From Dastarcus helophoroides (taxonomy: Eukaryota > Arthropoda > Insecta > Coleoptera > Bothrideridae), in the NCBI GenBank assembly GCA_028583605.1, contig CM053327.1, positions 16,727,629-16,791,628 of the forward strand: a stretch of 64,000 nt of DNA. Reading direction: 5' to 3'. A program made the position numbers and the translations under genes. Below are positions 45,925-56,979 of this stretch, one piece after another; the first letter of the stretch is position 1; the number at the start of each line of letters is the position of its first letter. A model generated the notes under the pieces. It saw nothing but the letters and a program-made list of their open reading frames with translations, did no database searches and was not told where the DNA came from.

Positions 45925-46740
45925 GGGTTAATTGGGCGTTTAGTAGTTATGATTTTTTTAATGTTTTTAATCTAGGGGTATATTTCACCCTCTGGGACCC
46001 CTCCTCAGTAATTAAGCTTCTAGTTGATGTTTTCCTATATTAATTAGGATAAAATGTCAAAGTTTAATTTGGTTACCTCGAGGCGTTTGGTAGTTATGAT
46101 TTTTTTAAAGGTTTTTCACTTAGGGATACATTGCACCCCCTGGGACCCATCGTCAGGAAATAAGATTCTAGTTGGTGATTTTTTATATTAATTAGGATAA
46201 AACTTCAAAGTTTAATTTGGTTACCTCGAGGCGTTTGGTAGTTATGAATTTTTTAATGTTTTTTACTTAGGGGTAGATTTCAGCCCCTGGGACTCCTCGT
46301 CAGTAAATGAGCTTTAAGCTGGTAGTTATTTATATTATTTGGGATAAAATGTCAAAGTTTAATTTAGTTACTTTGAGACGTTTAGTAGTTATGAATTTTT
46401 TTATTTTTTTTACCTAGGGGTAGATTTAACCCGCTGGAACCCATCGTCAGTAAATAAGCTGCTAGCTGTTAATTTCCTATATTAATTAGGATAAAATGGC
46501 CAAGTTTACTTTGGTTACCGCGAGGCGTTTGATAGTTATGAAATGTTTAATGTTTTTCACATAACAAATAACATAGGGATAGATTTTACCCTGTGGGACC
46601 TCTCGTCAGTCAGTGAGATTCTAGCAGCTATATACCTATTTTAATTAAGTTAGAATGACAAAGTTTGATATGATTAGCTCAGTGGCTTTGTTATTTATGA
46701 TAATTTTAACAACATTTTATTCCGAGCCAAGACGGTGCGA
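45925..46740. repeat. 147-bp satellite, 5-6 tandem copies
   Basis: The word TAGTTATGA(A/T)TTTTTT recurs at 45944, 46091, 46239, 46386 and 46533, then (as TATTTATGA) at about 46692. Spacings are 147, 148, 147, 147 and about 159, the last enlarged by an extra segment near 46560. Each unit also has CCYYTGGGACCCNTCGTCAG and TTAATTAGGATAAAATG.CAAAG. Copies differ by roughly 10-20%. Begins directly after the hammerhead fragment. Confidence 0.88.
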
Positions 46741-49617
46741 TATCTCGTTACTTGTTACCAGTACTAAATACTGTATCTGTATACCATGTACGTCTAAGTA
46801 TGTTCGGGTATTTCTGTAAAAACGGCTGTGAGATTTTGGCCGCTGTTTTCACACTGAGTTTTTTAGTTCTACTGTAAAATTTTATAAATGTCACTTACGC
46901 CACTTAGTCTGCTGACCGACGATATATTTTAAGGTCTCGAAATACCAAGCGACAGGAATTGTTGATCCAGAATTTAGCCGGTGACTGCAAATTAAAAGCA
47001 ATTACAAGCCTAATAGAAGGCCTCATTTTAGTTGAAAAAGAAAACCTTCTGAATAATATAGCCCTAACAATGCAAGAAATTAAAAAAAATATTATAATCT
47101 CCTGAAGAAATTCTGCGAGAAAACAAAAGAATCATTGTCTCCTCAGATAAGTTGGTTAGATTTTATAAAATTATCTACGTTTTTTAAGTAACTTTGATTT
47201 ATGTAATAATGTAATTCATTTATTTGTGTCTATGAAAGTAAAAATATTCATAAAATATTTTTCATTTATGTAGGTATACACTCCTGTTTAGCTTAGTCCG
47301 CATTAAGCAATATTTATATGCATTTATCAAAAAATATACCCCAACTTACGCAAATTCGATTTACGCGATTTTCATGAGGTCCCACCTATTGCGTAACTTC
47401 AGGGTATTACTATAATTAAAATAAATGTTCAAAATGACCGCCAGATTCAAATGATTAATTATCCTTGGCTATGTAACCCTCACCATTACAGAAAGGCCTA
47501 TTAAATCCTATATTACCATATTTCTAAGGAAGAGCTCTATCCTAATATGCAAAAATATATTGGATGTTCCATTTAAAAAATATAAAATATTATTTCCCTT
47601 GCTGTTTTTAAAACAACCTGTAGTAAAGTTGAATACATGGAGAAGGTGACCAAAATAAAAACAAAACCGAAGGTTTTCAAGCGATTTTTTGGAAAACATT
47701 TACACGTTATCTTTGTTTCTGACAATTATGCATTACTTTATAGACGCACTGTATATAAATATACAAGTTTAATTTTTAATTTTCGTAGACCATGTAATAA
47801 CAGCTTTATATGTTAAATTTTATCTCAAAATGAAGACATCAGACTAAACTAATATTAACTGTCAGTTTCAGGATCCATTTGGTCCGAAATATTGCAGCTT
47901 GCGCATTTGGAAACTTGCAACAATCGATTTGTACCACCGCTTAGTGTTAGAATCTGCAAACGAAGTTTATGTGGAAGCATGTTCGCCTGTTCATATCTAG
48001 CGATTATAAATTAGCTGACTAGGTTAAGTCTTGCTGAAATGTTAATGTTAACATGAAATGCGTTACAGGGTCATAAATATTTTCAGGCGGTATTAATTTT
48101 CAGTAGTCATTTCTGAAAGCTTAATGTAATAATTTACATAATTGTTACTACATATTATGGGCAACAAGAATTGAAGAAATCAATGGTTCTTAATTAAACA
48201 AAATAAAATGTTTTTATTTCTCTATTAAATGGAACTTCTCTTAGCCTCCAAATTTAATGCTTGACATATTTCAAGGATCTTACAAGATATGGGTGATGTT
48301 GCTTTCATTATGTTTAAACCTAATCTGTCGCAGGAAAGATATTAAATTCGTGAATTTAGAAGTTTTTCTCAAACTTTCACACTGGAAATGTGTCACATCT
48401 CCAGTGACTTGGATAGTCAGAATTTTAGCAAAGCAAGTAATACACTCGGTGATATGCAGAGAAAATTGTTACGCGTTAAGTCCGGGCATTCAAGACACTG
48501 GATTTTTAACAATTTTATTCAATAGAACAATTGGACAACTTATTTGTGTAATCGTAATTTACAACTAACTTAGGGTGCTATTATTCTCCTGTATGGATCT
48601 TCCACACATACTAGAATATTTAATATCTCGAAATCCCAAATGCAGAATTACTTACCGATGTCACAGGCATTTGGAATATTGCAGTTTTTAGTTAAAAGTC
48701 TAGGCAATTTAGTAAACTCCGACAACTAACAGAGTTATAAAATCTTTTGTTATTTGACTGGTTCAAACTAGTATTTTACCTAAAAGACACTATGTATCGC
48801 ACAAATAGGCAAAACAGATATTATTCTCCTTAATTACTGAGATAACTTAACGACGGATTCGTTTGAAGTAAAGGAAAAGAAGAAAATATACATACAATCC
48901 GTCAAAGGTCAAAATAGAGGTCCTTAAAAAAATGTTGTTATCTTCAATAAAAAAATTGATCCCGGACCATTAGAATATAAAAATCTTATGGCTAAAGTAT
49001 TGGTCATTAAAAGAAACCATACAAAAAAATATATTTATACTTATTGTAAAATACCATTAAACAAAATTTTTGTACTGAAAATCCAAAAGATATTACATAT
49101 TTACATTAAATTTAAACAACAGGGTTTTAAAAAATGTCTGTACAAATCATTCACAAAAATGTTGCTGTAAATCACGTTACGATAAAAAGAACAGATTGAC
49201 CCGATAAAAATAAATCAAGTAGCGTTAAATCCTGCAATCGAGGTGGTCACTTAAAAGAACCTACTTCCCATCCACTGCAATCTGCAAATACAGGTTTGCT
49301 GTTTAAAATTATTTAGTTATAGTACCTGGGAGTAAGAGAGTAGGTTAAAACCGGTTAGTTAATACATCGAATTTCCTTTCATGTTAAAGGAACCTTTTCG
49401 AGGGATTTTTCATATATTTCTTGCCACTTTAAATATTTTTTGATATTAGGTTTGATAATGATTTTGTTTTCTTTTTAAGGATTATTCTTACAATAAATAT
49501 CTTCTATGATTTTTCATCTTGATAGTGCATAGTTACAATTCCTATTTATTTTCAAGGTAACAAATGTCTATAGGGCATATAAGTATATGACATGTTTTTT
49601 AAAAGGCATTATTTGAA
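46741..49617. other. No recognised gene
   Basis: 47330-47400 holds AATTCGATTTACGCGATTTT and, reverse-complemented, TACCCTGAAGTTACGCAATA, resembling a pogo/Tigger-type terminus; no partner end found. A 103-codon frame at 48257-48568 and others match nothing I know. Confidence 0.3.
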
Positions 49618-49780
49618 TAAACGACTAATTTATGTCAGTCATATAGAAAAATAATATTTATTTTACTTAATTCACCTGATGAGTAGTGTATTTTATGTAA
49701 ACGACTAATTTCTCTCAGTCAAGTAGAAAAAGATTTAATGACTTCTTTATTTGCTGCCGTTTACACAATTGTCTAGGCTT
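49618..49780 (+). repeat. 80-bp tandem duplication
   Basis: AAACGACTAATTTATGTCAG and AAACGACTAATTTCTCTCAG start at 49619 and 49699; similarity continues through TCA(T/A)(A/G)TAGAAAAA. Two copies only. Confidence 0.6.
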
Positions 49781-51040
49781 TTAGCGTTATTCTAAATGCC
49801 TTCAACATCGACAGTTTCCCTAATAATTTCTAGTAGATATTTAGTACCCCAACTCAACAGTTCGTAAAATGTGTTAACTTAACTTGAAAAAGCAACTTTT
49901 TCAAGGATCACTAATATTGTGGCCCATAAGCAAGGATTTGGAAGAAAAAGTCATAAAAAATGTATTGATTTTACTTTTTTCTCGGACTTATCTGCTGTGT
50001 CTGATACAAATTTATAATCGCTATTGTCATTTATTCAACTAAATGTCCACAGAGGGGATTTTCAAGTGAAAGCGTTTTCAGATATTCCTATGAGATGTAC
50101 GTGACATTATTGTTGATGAAGCTAATATTTCACCCGTTCCAGGAGACTCAAACATGACTTAACGGACGGTATTATATATGGAAAATGTCAGAAAATCAGT
50201 TAATAATGTCCCATAACAGAATCGAGCACGAACAAACAAAGGTGTCGGTGTCGACGATCGTCAACGCTCTTCTCATTTCCATTCACTGACATCAGTCGCA
50301 GCTAGCCCAGAGCCCTTATCTACATTCAAATGTATGCATATAAGATGGAAATTCAGAAAGCTATAGAGAAATTGACATTTCCTTCAACAAGCAATTGAAT
50401 CGAGAATTTCAAACTATATTTATATATTTCTGAAGTTAACTAGTCTGCATAGAGCAGACGTAAACTCTCACATTCATTATAAAAAACTTAATTTAGAGCA
50501 GTTATTTTCAAAATTGTTTGTCCTGTAGATAACTTACCGATTACAAATAATCATTACCAACGCAACATTCCACATGTTGCCCATGGACGAAACAGCTCTC
50601 GAAACAGTTCTCGAAAATTCATTGTGTAACTAGGGGGGGGGGGTGGCAATGCCCACCCTAGAAAGATCTACGCTCATGATATGGTGCTAATTACCCACCC
50701 TCATGCCACATTACTCTTTTGATATTGCGAAGACTTTTTTTTCAAGAATTATTTCGGTAGTTCTGCCTCTTCATAGGAAAAAATCATAGCTACGTCAATG
50801 TAAAAATGAAATACCTAAATAAAGTAGATAGATGGAGAGTTAACAAAGGCAATTTTGACGTGCTAAAAAAATGAACTAGTATAAACAATTTTCTATTTCA
50901 AATGAGGAACTCGTCACTCTGAAACTACTCAAAATTATGGGTAACACAATATTTTATTTATGTTATATGTTATACTTCTACATTAATTAAAATTTATTAA
51001 CATAATACATTAGCGATAATTTGCTGTCAAGTAGACTCTA
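49781..51040. other. No recognised gene; G-run at 50633
   Basis: A run of about 11 G (50633-50643) followed by a GGTGGCAATGCCCACC hairpin is unusual in this AT-rich sequence. 50230-50310 is mildly CpG-rich (GGTGTCGACGATCGTCAACG). Otherwise nothing identified. Confidence 0.3.
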
Positions 51041-51310
51041 GTCTACAAGTTGAAAAATGACGACAGCGAACAAAAACATGATCGAGAGCTCATTGGATTT
51101 GTAACGATATAAAAATTTAAATCAGCACATAAAGGATTGCAAAAAAAATATCTAGTTTTTCGCTAGTAACTTTCTAAACGATTAAGGCTAGTGAAAATTA
51201 AGAAAAAAGTTCCTAAAGAAAAAAACATTTCTAATAAAAAAGTTTTAAGTTCCGAAACTAAAAAAAATTAAAAAATTTAATACTTTTAATTAAATATTAA
51301 AAATAGAGAA
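51041..51310 (-). repeat. Single diverged arm of the 3.7-4.7-kb fold-back family
   Basis: ACAAGTTGAAAAATG, GAGCTCATTGGATTTGTAA, AAATCAGCACATAAA and TTTTAATTAAATATTA occur in the same order as in the left arm at 3713-4032, with strong divergence. The matching second arm is absent. Confidence 0.5.
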
Positions 51311-52479
51311 TCAGCGCGTCGAGTTTTCGTTTTACGACACTGTATCGGCCATTTTTATACTGTTAAATATTTTTTAATTATGAGGTTTTGGGATAATGTT
51401 ACTTTGTCAAATTTTTCAGATAAACTTGTCGTGCATAAAGTCCACCAATAAGTATATTAAAAATTGTACTTGAGTAAAGGATAGTATAATAAATTAAAGT
51501 TGCTTTAAATTTGTTACTTGGAAGCTTGAGCCCACTTAATGTTTATTTATTGTACACTTATACTATTTTCAGAAAAGGATCAAGAGGAAAATTTTTAAAA
51601 CTTGCCGGGAAATTACCTTCAATCACACAGACGTGCGGGCACGAGAAAATTTCGCTTTGTAGGTCAATTTAAATTTAATTGATCGATGCTAACGAATTGG
51701 GTCAGTCTTTAATATGTTTATAAAGATAGAGTAATAAATTCCATTCGTAACATTATTTTATACTTTCGGACTAGGTAATACATTTATTGAATAATTATCT
51801 TATTAGCGACTGCTATTGTAGTTGGTAATTTATTTAACAAATCATTAATACTGAATAAAAGTACAAATTGTCAGTTGTAATACGAAGCATATTTAATTAT
51901 TATGTTAGTTAAGCTCTCTGTCTTTTATTATTTACCAAAATACTGCAAAATTAATTGCGCTTAATTTTAAACTCTCGTTAAATTAAATTGTGGTTACTTT
52001 TCCTACTTCCTAACTTAACGAAATCAATTAACTTCACAGAAGCCAAAAGGATGGCTTAAGCTCTCTATTTACGTTCATTTGCTTTGCAAGGTCTTTACTT
52101 TGGTTAGTACGTAGTCCTCTTTAGGATGATTTAAGGAACTAATGATCCTTCCGAGTTTCATGCGATTCTGGTAAATCTGGGAATTTTAACAAAATTTATA
52201 AAATTATGTACGGTTAATGTTGAAGTCACAAAAAGAAAATGGGTGGAAAGTTTAATTTTATAATTAAAATTTTGGGAAGAAATTAATATTTGAGTGAGTA
52301 TACTGAAACTGTTAAGAAAAATTTTTTCTACGGCTTGGAAGCTGCTTCAGACATAATGTCATAAATTGTAACCACATTTATTAAAAAACAGAAAGTCAAA
52401 AAAATGTTGACTCAACCTTTTAAAAAAGAGGTGGATGAACCCATAAACCCTCTCTAATATGACCCTACTGATACCAAAA
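51311..52479. other. No recognised gene; left flank of the inverted LTR
   Basis: AT-rich. If the LTR structure to the right arose by self-integration, the bases just left of 52480 would come from inside the retroelement; AAAAAAGAGGTGG at about 52423 is polypurine-like but 45 bp away from the LTR. No pol motif seen. Confidence 0.3.
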
Positions 52480-52815
52480 AATACTGTAACAAAATGTAAT
52501 TATAAAATTTAGTTAGGAATTTTCTAGAAAATTTGATAAGGGGAAGCGGTCGCGATAATGAATCAAAGGGCAGATCAGCTTCCAGAAATGTCGGCAAAGG
52601 GTAAGTCTTATCTGCTTGTTCCTTCCAGAACCCGAAGCGGGACCTATATAAGGCGGTCGCTTTTCCCTCAGTAAGTAAGTTAGAAGTCAATGAATAAATT
52701 AGTTAAGTAAACAGTGTTAGTGAATTATAATTGTAGTGTTCCGAGTTCAGTATTGAAATAAAGTGGTTACAATTCACCAAGTGTTAATCATTCGAACCGA
52801 TAACGCGCAACAACT
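52480..52815 (+). mobile_element. Gypsy-type LTR, complete, plus orientation
   Basis: Begins AATACTGTAACAAAATG and ends GCGCAACAACT; its partner at 56654-56979 faces the other way. TATATAAG (from 52645) and the arthropod initiator TCAGT (52668-52672) lie 25 bp apart, and AATAAA (about 52756) follows, so U3-R-U5 order is clear. Immediately after its U5 end the sequence becomes the 3' edge of the truncated gag gene on the opposite strand. Confidence 0.88.
52645..52672 (+). promoter_or_regulatory. LTR core promoter: TATA box plus TCAGT initiator
   Basis: TATATAAG starts at 52645 and the initiator A of TCAGT is at 52670, a canonical 25-bp spacing. The partner LTR has the same TATATAAG but TTAGT as initiator. 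Confidence 0.7.
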
Positions 52816-53733
52816 CAGGGCCTCCCTTGATGTTCGGAAATTCGACAAGCTATCACTCTTTGAACTTTATTCCTTCTATGAAGATTGTAACTGCGTGAAG
52901 TTCCAGAAAGTAGATTGGTGCTGTTGGGTAGGCGACATATGCCAGTCTTTTCACATCAGCCTCAAATTTTTGCAGCATTTTACCACTTTTCTGCCTTCTC
53001 ACTTGCAATTGCGACTGGACAACTTACTGCAAATTGTGGTCTCCAAATCTCAGCTCTAAAGCCCAAACTAGATCTTCATAGTTAGCTTGTTCATGATCAG
53101 ATAGAATTTGGAGTAGTCCCAGAGCTTCTCCACGCAGGGATACCACCGATGAGGTAGCCTTTTCGTCCTCCGCCCGATTGGCCTTAGTAGCAGCTTCGAA
53201 GTGTTTTCTGTAGGTCTGGAAGGATATTTTCCCATCATAGGTCGGAGGTTTCACCTTTTGAGAAGAAATAGCGGGTACACTTTCGGATTCATGTTGGTAA
53301 ATTGTTCACTTAGCAACTTCTTCATGTCATTTTCGATATTGCTGATCTTCTTCTATGTTGCATTTTTCAAGTCAAGAAACTTGCTATTGAATTCCTCTTT
53401 GACTTCGCCAATCTCTTCTTGCATTTCTTCTCTCATTCCTGTAATTTGTTCTTTTACTTCTTCTTTCATTTTTGCAACGTCTACTCCCATTTTTTCAGTT
53501 ATATTTGCTAATAGACTATGTTTTTCTGTATTCTTGCTTTTCTGTATTCATTTTCTGTTCTTGTTGTCGTCTTCGTTCTTTACCTTGTTCTTTTTCTTGT
53601 CGTCTTTTTTCTTCCTCTTGTCGTCTTCGTTTTTCTCTTGTCGTCTTCATTCTTCATCTTGTCGTTTTAATGCTTTATCCTGTTCTTCTTTGTCTTTCAT
53701 CATTGCTAATATCGCTTGTAATTGTTGTTCCAT
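52816..53733 (-). pseudogene. Ty3/gypsy gag gene, truncated
   Basis: Minus strand. Starts at ATG 53733 with MEQQLQAILAMMKDKEEQDK, followed by a long Lys/Glu/Arg-rich coiled-coil region (frames broken several times, 53650-53350). Then comes the capsid-type segment PPTYDGKISFQTYRKHFEAA (from about 53250) and LRGEALGLLQILSDHEQANY, a TAA within the gene near 53022, and EMLQKFEADVKRLAY-like KMLQKFEADVKRLAYVAYP. The reading then shifts and stops at the LTR junction at 52815/52816, inside the capsid C-terminal part. No nucleocapsid zinc knuckle, protease, RT or integrase remains. Capsid-like fold and family are inferred from the YDG..F..Y...F pattern and its place after an LTR and primer-binding site. 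Confidence 0.78.
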
Positions 53734-53894
53734 TTTGACCGATTTTAATCTCGTTTGTATAAAGCGTTCTAGAATGTTCAAGATTTTTCTTGACGCGCCC
53801 CGTATAAACTACTTAACAGTTTACAGCATCCATGATAAGTGCGGAACCTTGCACGAATTCCACCGAGAAAAATAAAGCACAATTTACAACTAAT

Positions 53895-53910
53895 CTCGCT
53901 TCTGACACCA
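53895..53910 (-). promoter_or_regulatory. Primer-binding site of the gypsy element
   Basis: Minus strand TGGTGTCAGAAGCGAG. It would directly follow the LTR end CAACAACT (T shared) if the inserted 2.7-kb transposon were removed. TGG at its start matches the CCA end of a tRNA primer; the tRNA is not identified. Confidence 0.65.
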
Positions 53911-53911
53911 G

Positions 53912-56652
53912 GGGCCTGTAACACAAACCTTACAAGTCCTACAATTGTAAGAAATTATTCTACACTTGTAGTTATTCCTTAACACAACGCAACTTGTTAA
54001 TACCAATGCGGCGCCAGTAATTACGGAAAAAATATCACACATATAAGGAGATTTTGCAGCACAAAGCTAGCACTTCTTCTACTTTTATGTTACAGCATAT
54101 ATTTAAAAGTGTAGATTTATCTATTTTAGAGTTCTTTTTCTCCAAAACGGCTCTAACGCTTTGAAAAGACAATTAAGGCAGGTGCCATTCCATTTGGGAT
54201 TACTAATTTTTGGAGACATCTCGATTCTTTAGATAGGGCTGTCGTCGTGTATCGTATTTATTGTTAAATATAGTGAATTAGTATGGCTAGATATGTATGA
54301 ATCAGTATAAATACCGTTTAATATTTAAGCAATGTGAATATGACGAATAAGTAATTTCAAAGCAAAAAACAATCTTGCCAAAATTGTTAACGGCTCTCCT
54401 TGTAATAAACAAAATCGCTATCTTGACAGACTAGGCACGAAATAAATAATATTTTATTTATTTTGTGGCCTAATGATATTAATGAGCATTTGCTTTTATA
54501 AAAATAAAGAACTCCGAGTTTTCCAATGCTTTTGCAGGCGCTCTCAACGTGCTTCTGCTGCATTGTTTTCTTATAGATTAGCTCATACATTTGTATCATA
54601 TTACCTATACGTACAAGTCCTACATAATTCGGTAACACAACGCAATTCGCTACAATTGTAGAAACTCCGCGATTCTTTACATATGTAGCCTACACATGAA
54701 ACAAGTTATATCATCGGGAAAGCGAGCTTCGCTGACTGATTTATTTTTCTTCTTTAGAGAAAATAAATGTTTATTCAGAAAATCATGTCTAGAAATTAAA
54801 CAATTATTACTATTTTATTATTTCCAGAAAAACGATTTAGGTATCATTTTCGTAATATGTGAGTAATATTTTTTATTATCCTTAATTATTAGTAAGGTTT
54901 ATACTTTTATAATAATACAATAAATGATTTCAGTTACGTTTTCAAATTTTTTTTTAAATCTTTTCAATTCAGGATCGAAAGATCGCAGTATCGGATTTAG
55001 ATTTTGCTTAGGAGTAATAATGTTATTTATATCAAGCAAAATTTATTGGTCGCAAACGAGACTGATGTTTACGCTAATGGTTTCGGGCTGCAAAATCAGA
55101 CATAGGCGATTACGGCGCAAATTAGATATGTCCATAAATATGCGTGCACAGGATAAACTTTTTTAAACAATGTAAAAAAAAGTTTTTTTTATATACTTAG
55201 TCATATTTCAAATAATGTTTTAGAATATTGTCAATATTCACTAATAAAAATTTAAATATTTTCAAACTGTCGCAGAAATGTTAAATAAAATTAAAAAACG
55301 TGTTTATGAAATGAGTTCCTGTTTTGAAAAAAAGCAGTAGCGTACCATTTATTTTGTTAAAAATGGCCATGCTAGTGCGGACGCCACTGATGGAAGTAGA
55401 ACATATATTTTCCTTGCGAAAAGTATTTCTTTATGCCTAGTAAAAAAATTCAGAATATTCCGATAATTTGAGTTTAGGCAAGTTACGTATGTATTGCCCA
55501 ATGTTTGTAATCTCACGCTAACCTTTTCTTGCCTCTAATCAAACATACAAACATATTATTAAAAAGCTGTTTCAAAGATCAAAAAAACCGTTTCTGACGA
55601 AGCATCCTACGATAGAGGTCGAAACGTCAATCACTTTATATTGTTTTCCAATAAATCTTGTGCGGAAAAACAAATGTTTTAATCAGTTAATTGCAAAAAA
55701 TATATAATATCCTTAAAAAATGCTAATTTCGAATGTTTATCAAAATGATATCCATTTATATCGTCTTTCAGGCCCAAAAAACTGCTAGTTGTCAAGTTTT
55801 ATTGAAATCAACAATGCCGTTTGGGAGATAAAATAATTAGGCCTAAGGATCAAGATGGCCCTGAAAAATAGTGATCCCAAATTTTTACCAAAAAGCCAAG
55901 TACCTATATTATCTTTTTAAAGCAAAAATAACCCATATACTAAATTTCATTGAAATCTTTAAAGCCGTTTTGGAGAAAAGTACTATTTACCTAAGGTTGA
56001 AGACTTGTAAAACATTACCTACACTTGTAGAATATACTGCAAAATATGCATACAAGTGAAGGCGTTGTGTTACAGAATCCGTTTACATATGTGATATTTC
56101 TTCTGTAATTACTGACGCCGCACATGTAATTACAAGTTGGGTTGTGTTACAGAATGAATACAAGTATAGATAATTTCCTAGAGTTTTGTAGGATTTGTAC
56201 AATCTGCATTACGTTCCACAGCTCCTCCGATGATTTTGGGATATTTTGTACAAATATCATTAATTCAAGCAAAGTAAACATGACGAATAATTTCAAACTT
56301 CGAAACAAAAAACGAACTTATTGTTAGTGAAGGTGCCAGTGACTCTCCTTGGGATAAATAAAATCGTTGCATTTGACTCTCTAGAATAATAGACATTTGT
56401 TTTTATAGTTTTATAGTACAAAAATAAAGAACTGAGGGTTCCCAATATTTTTGCCAGCACATACGTGCATGGATGGTATTGTTTTCTTTATCACATATTT
56501 GTTTCCTATCATATTACGAGACAAGGTTCATGGAATTTCTACAAGCGTAGCAATTTGCGTTGTGTTAACCGAATTATGTAGGAATTGTAGGTACAGGCAA
56601 ATTGCTTGTAACTTGTAGAATTGTTACAATTGTAAGTTTGTGTTACAGGCCC
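53912..56652. mobile_element. TIR transposon inserted between LTR and PBS (possibly PIF/Harbinger-like)
   Basis: The left end GGGCCTGTAACACAAACCTT and the right end (reverse complement) GGGCCTGTAACACAAACTTA are inverted; CAG flanks both sides (53909-53911, 56653-56655), a 3-bp duplication. Removing the element and one CAG restores the LTR/PBS junction exactly. Subterminal repeats of GTTGTGTTACAGAAT and ACAATTGTAG occur on both sides, and blocks of 54330-54720 recur directly at 56270-56630, so it may be two nested or tandem copies. No transposase recognised; an 80-codon frame at 54924-55166 is unassigned. Superfamily guess rests on TIR and TSD only. Confidence 0.8.
55585..55632 (+). ncRNA. Partly decayed hammerhead motif (family 1-like)
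   Basis: CTGACGA, CCTACGATAGAGG, GAAACGTC match the Penelope hammerhead pattern at 35994-36038. Helix II keeps only the CC/GG pairs near the loop and helix I is very weak (TT/AA). Followed by TCACTTTATATTGTTTTCCA. It marks a Penelope fragment nested inside the TIR transposon. Confidence 0.5.
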
Positions 56653-56653
56653 C

Positions 56654-56979
56654 AGTTGTTGCGCGTTATCGATTCGAATGATTAACACTTGGTGAATTAT
56701 AACCACTTTATTTCAAAACTGAACTCGGAACACTTCAATTGTAATTCACTAACACTGCTTAATTAACTAACTTATACATTGACTTCTAACTTACTTACTA
56801 AGGGAAAAGCGACCGCCTTATATAAGTCCCGCTTCCAGTAGAAGGAACAAGCAGATAAGACTAATCGTTTGCCGAAATTTCTGGAACGCTTATCTGCCCT
56901 TTGACTCATTCGCTTTCCCGTATCAAATTTTCTAGAAAATTCCTAACTAAATTTTATAATTAAATTTTGTTACAATACT
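56654..56979 (-). mobile_element. Gypsy-type 5' LTR, minus orientation
   Basis: Minus strand AGTATTGTAACAAAA...GCGCAACAACT, 326 bp, ends forming AGT...ACT inverted termini as in gypsy/297-type LTRs. Contains TATATAAG, TTAGT and AAATAAA in order. It is the 5' LTR of the gag remnant, separated from the primer-binding site by the transposon at 53912-56652. Confidence 0.88.

Noticed and set aside
47330..47400. Second pogo/Tigger-type element
   Set aside because: Only one terminus-like sequence; no partner end, target duplication or transposase found.
48257..48568. 103-codon hydrophobic open frame as a membrane protein gene
   Set aside because: No recognisable family, no start context or splice context, and a frame of this length can arise by chance here.
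53201..53875. 224-codon plus-strand open frame rich in Ser, Phe, Leu and Cys
   Set aside because: It is the antisense of the Lys/Glu-rich coiled-coil part of the minus-strand gag remnant; the composition is explained by that.
55585..55632. Active hammerhead
   Set aside because: Core strings are present but helix I and most of helix II do not pair; listed as decayed.
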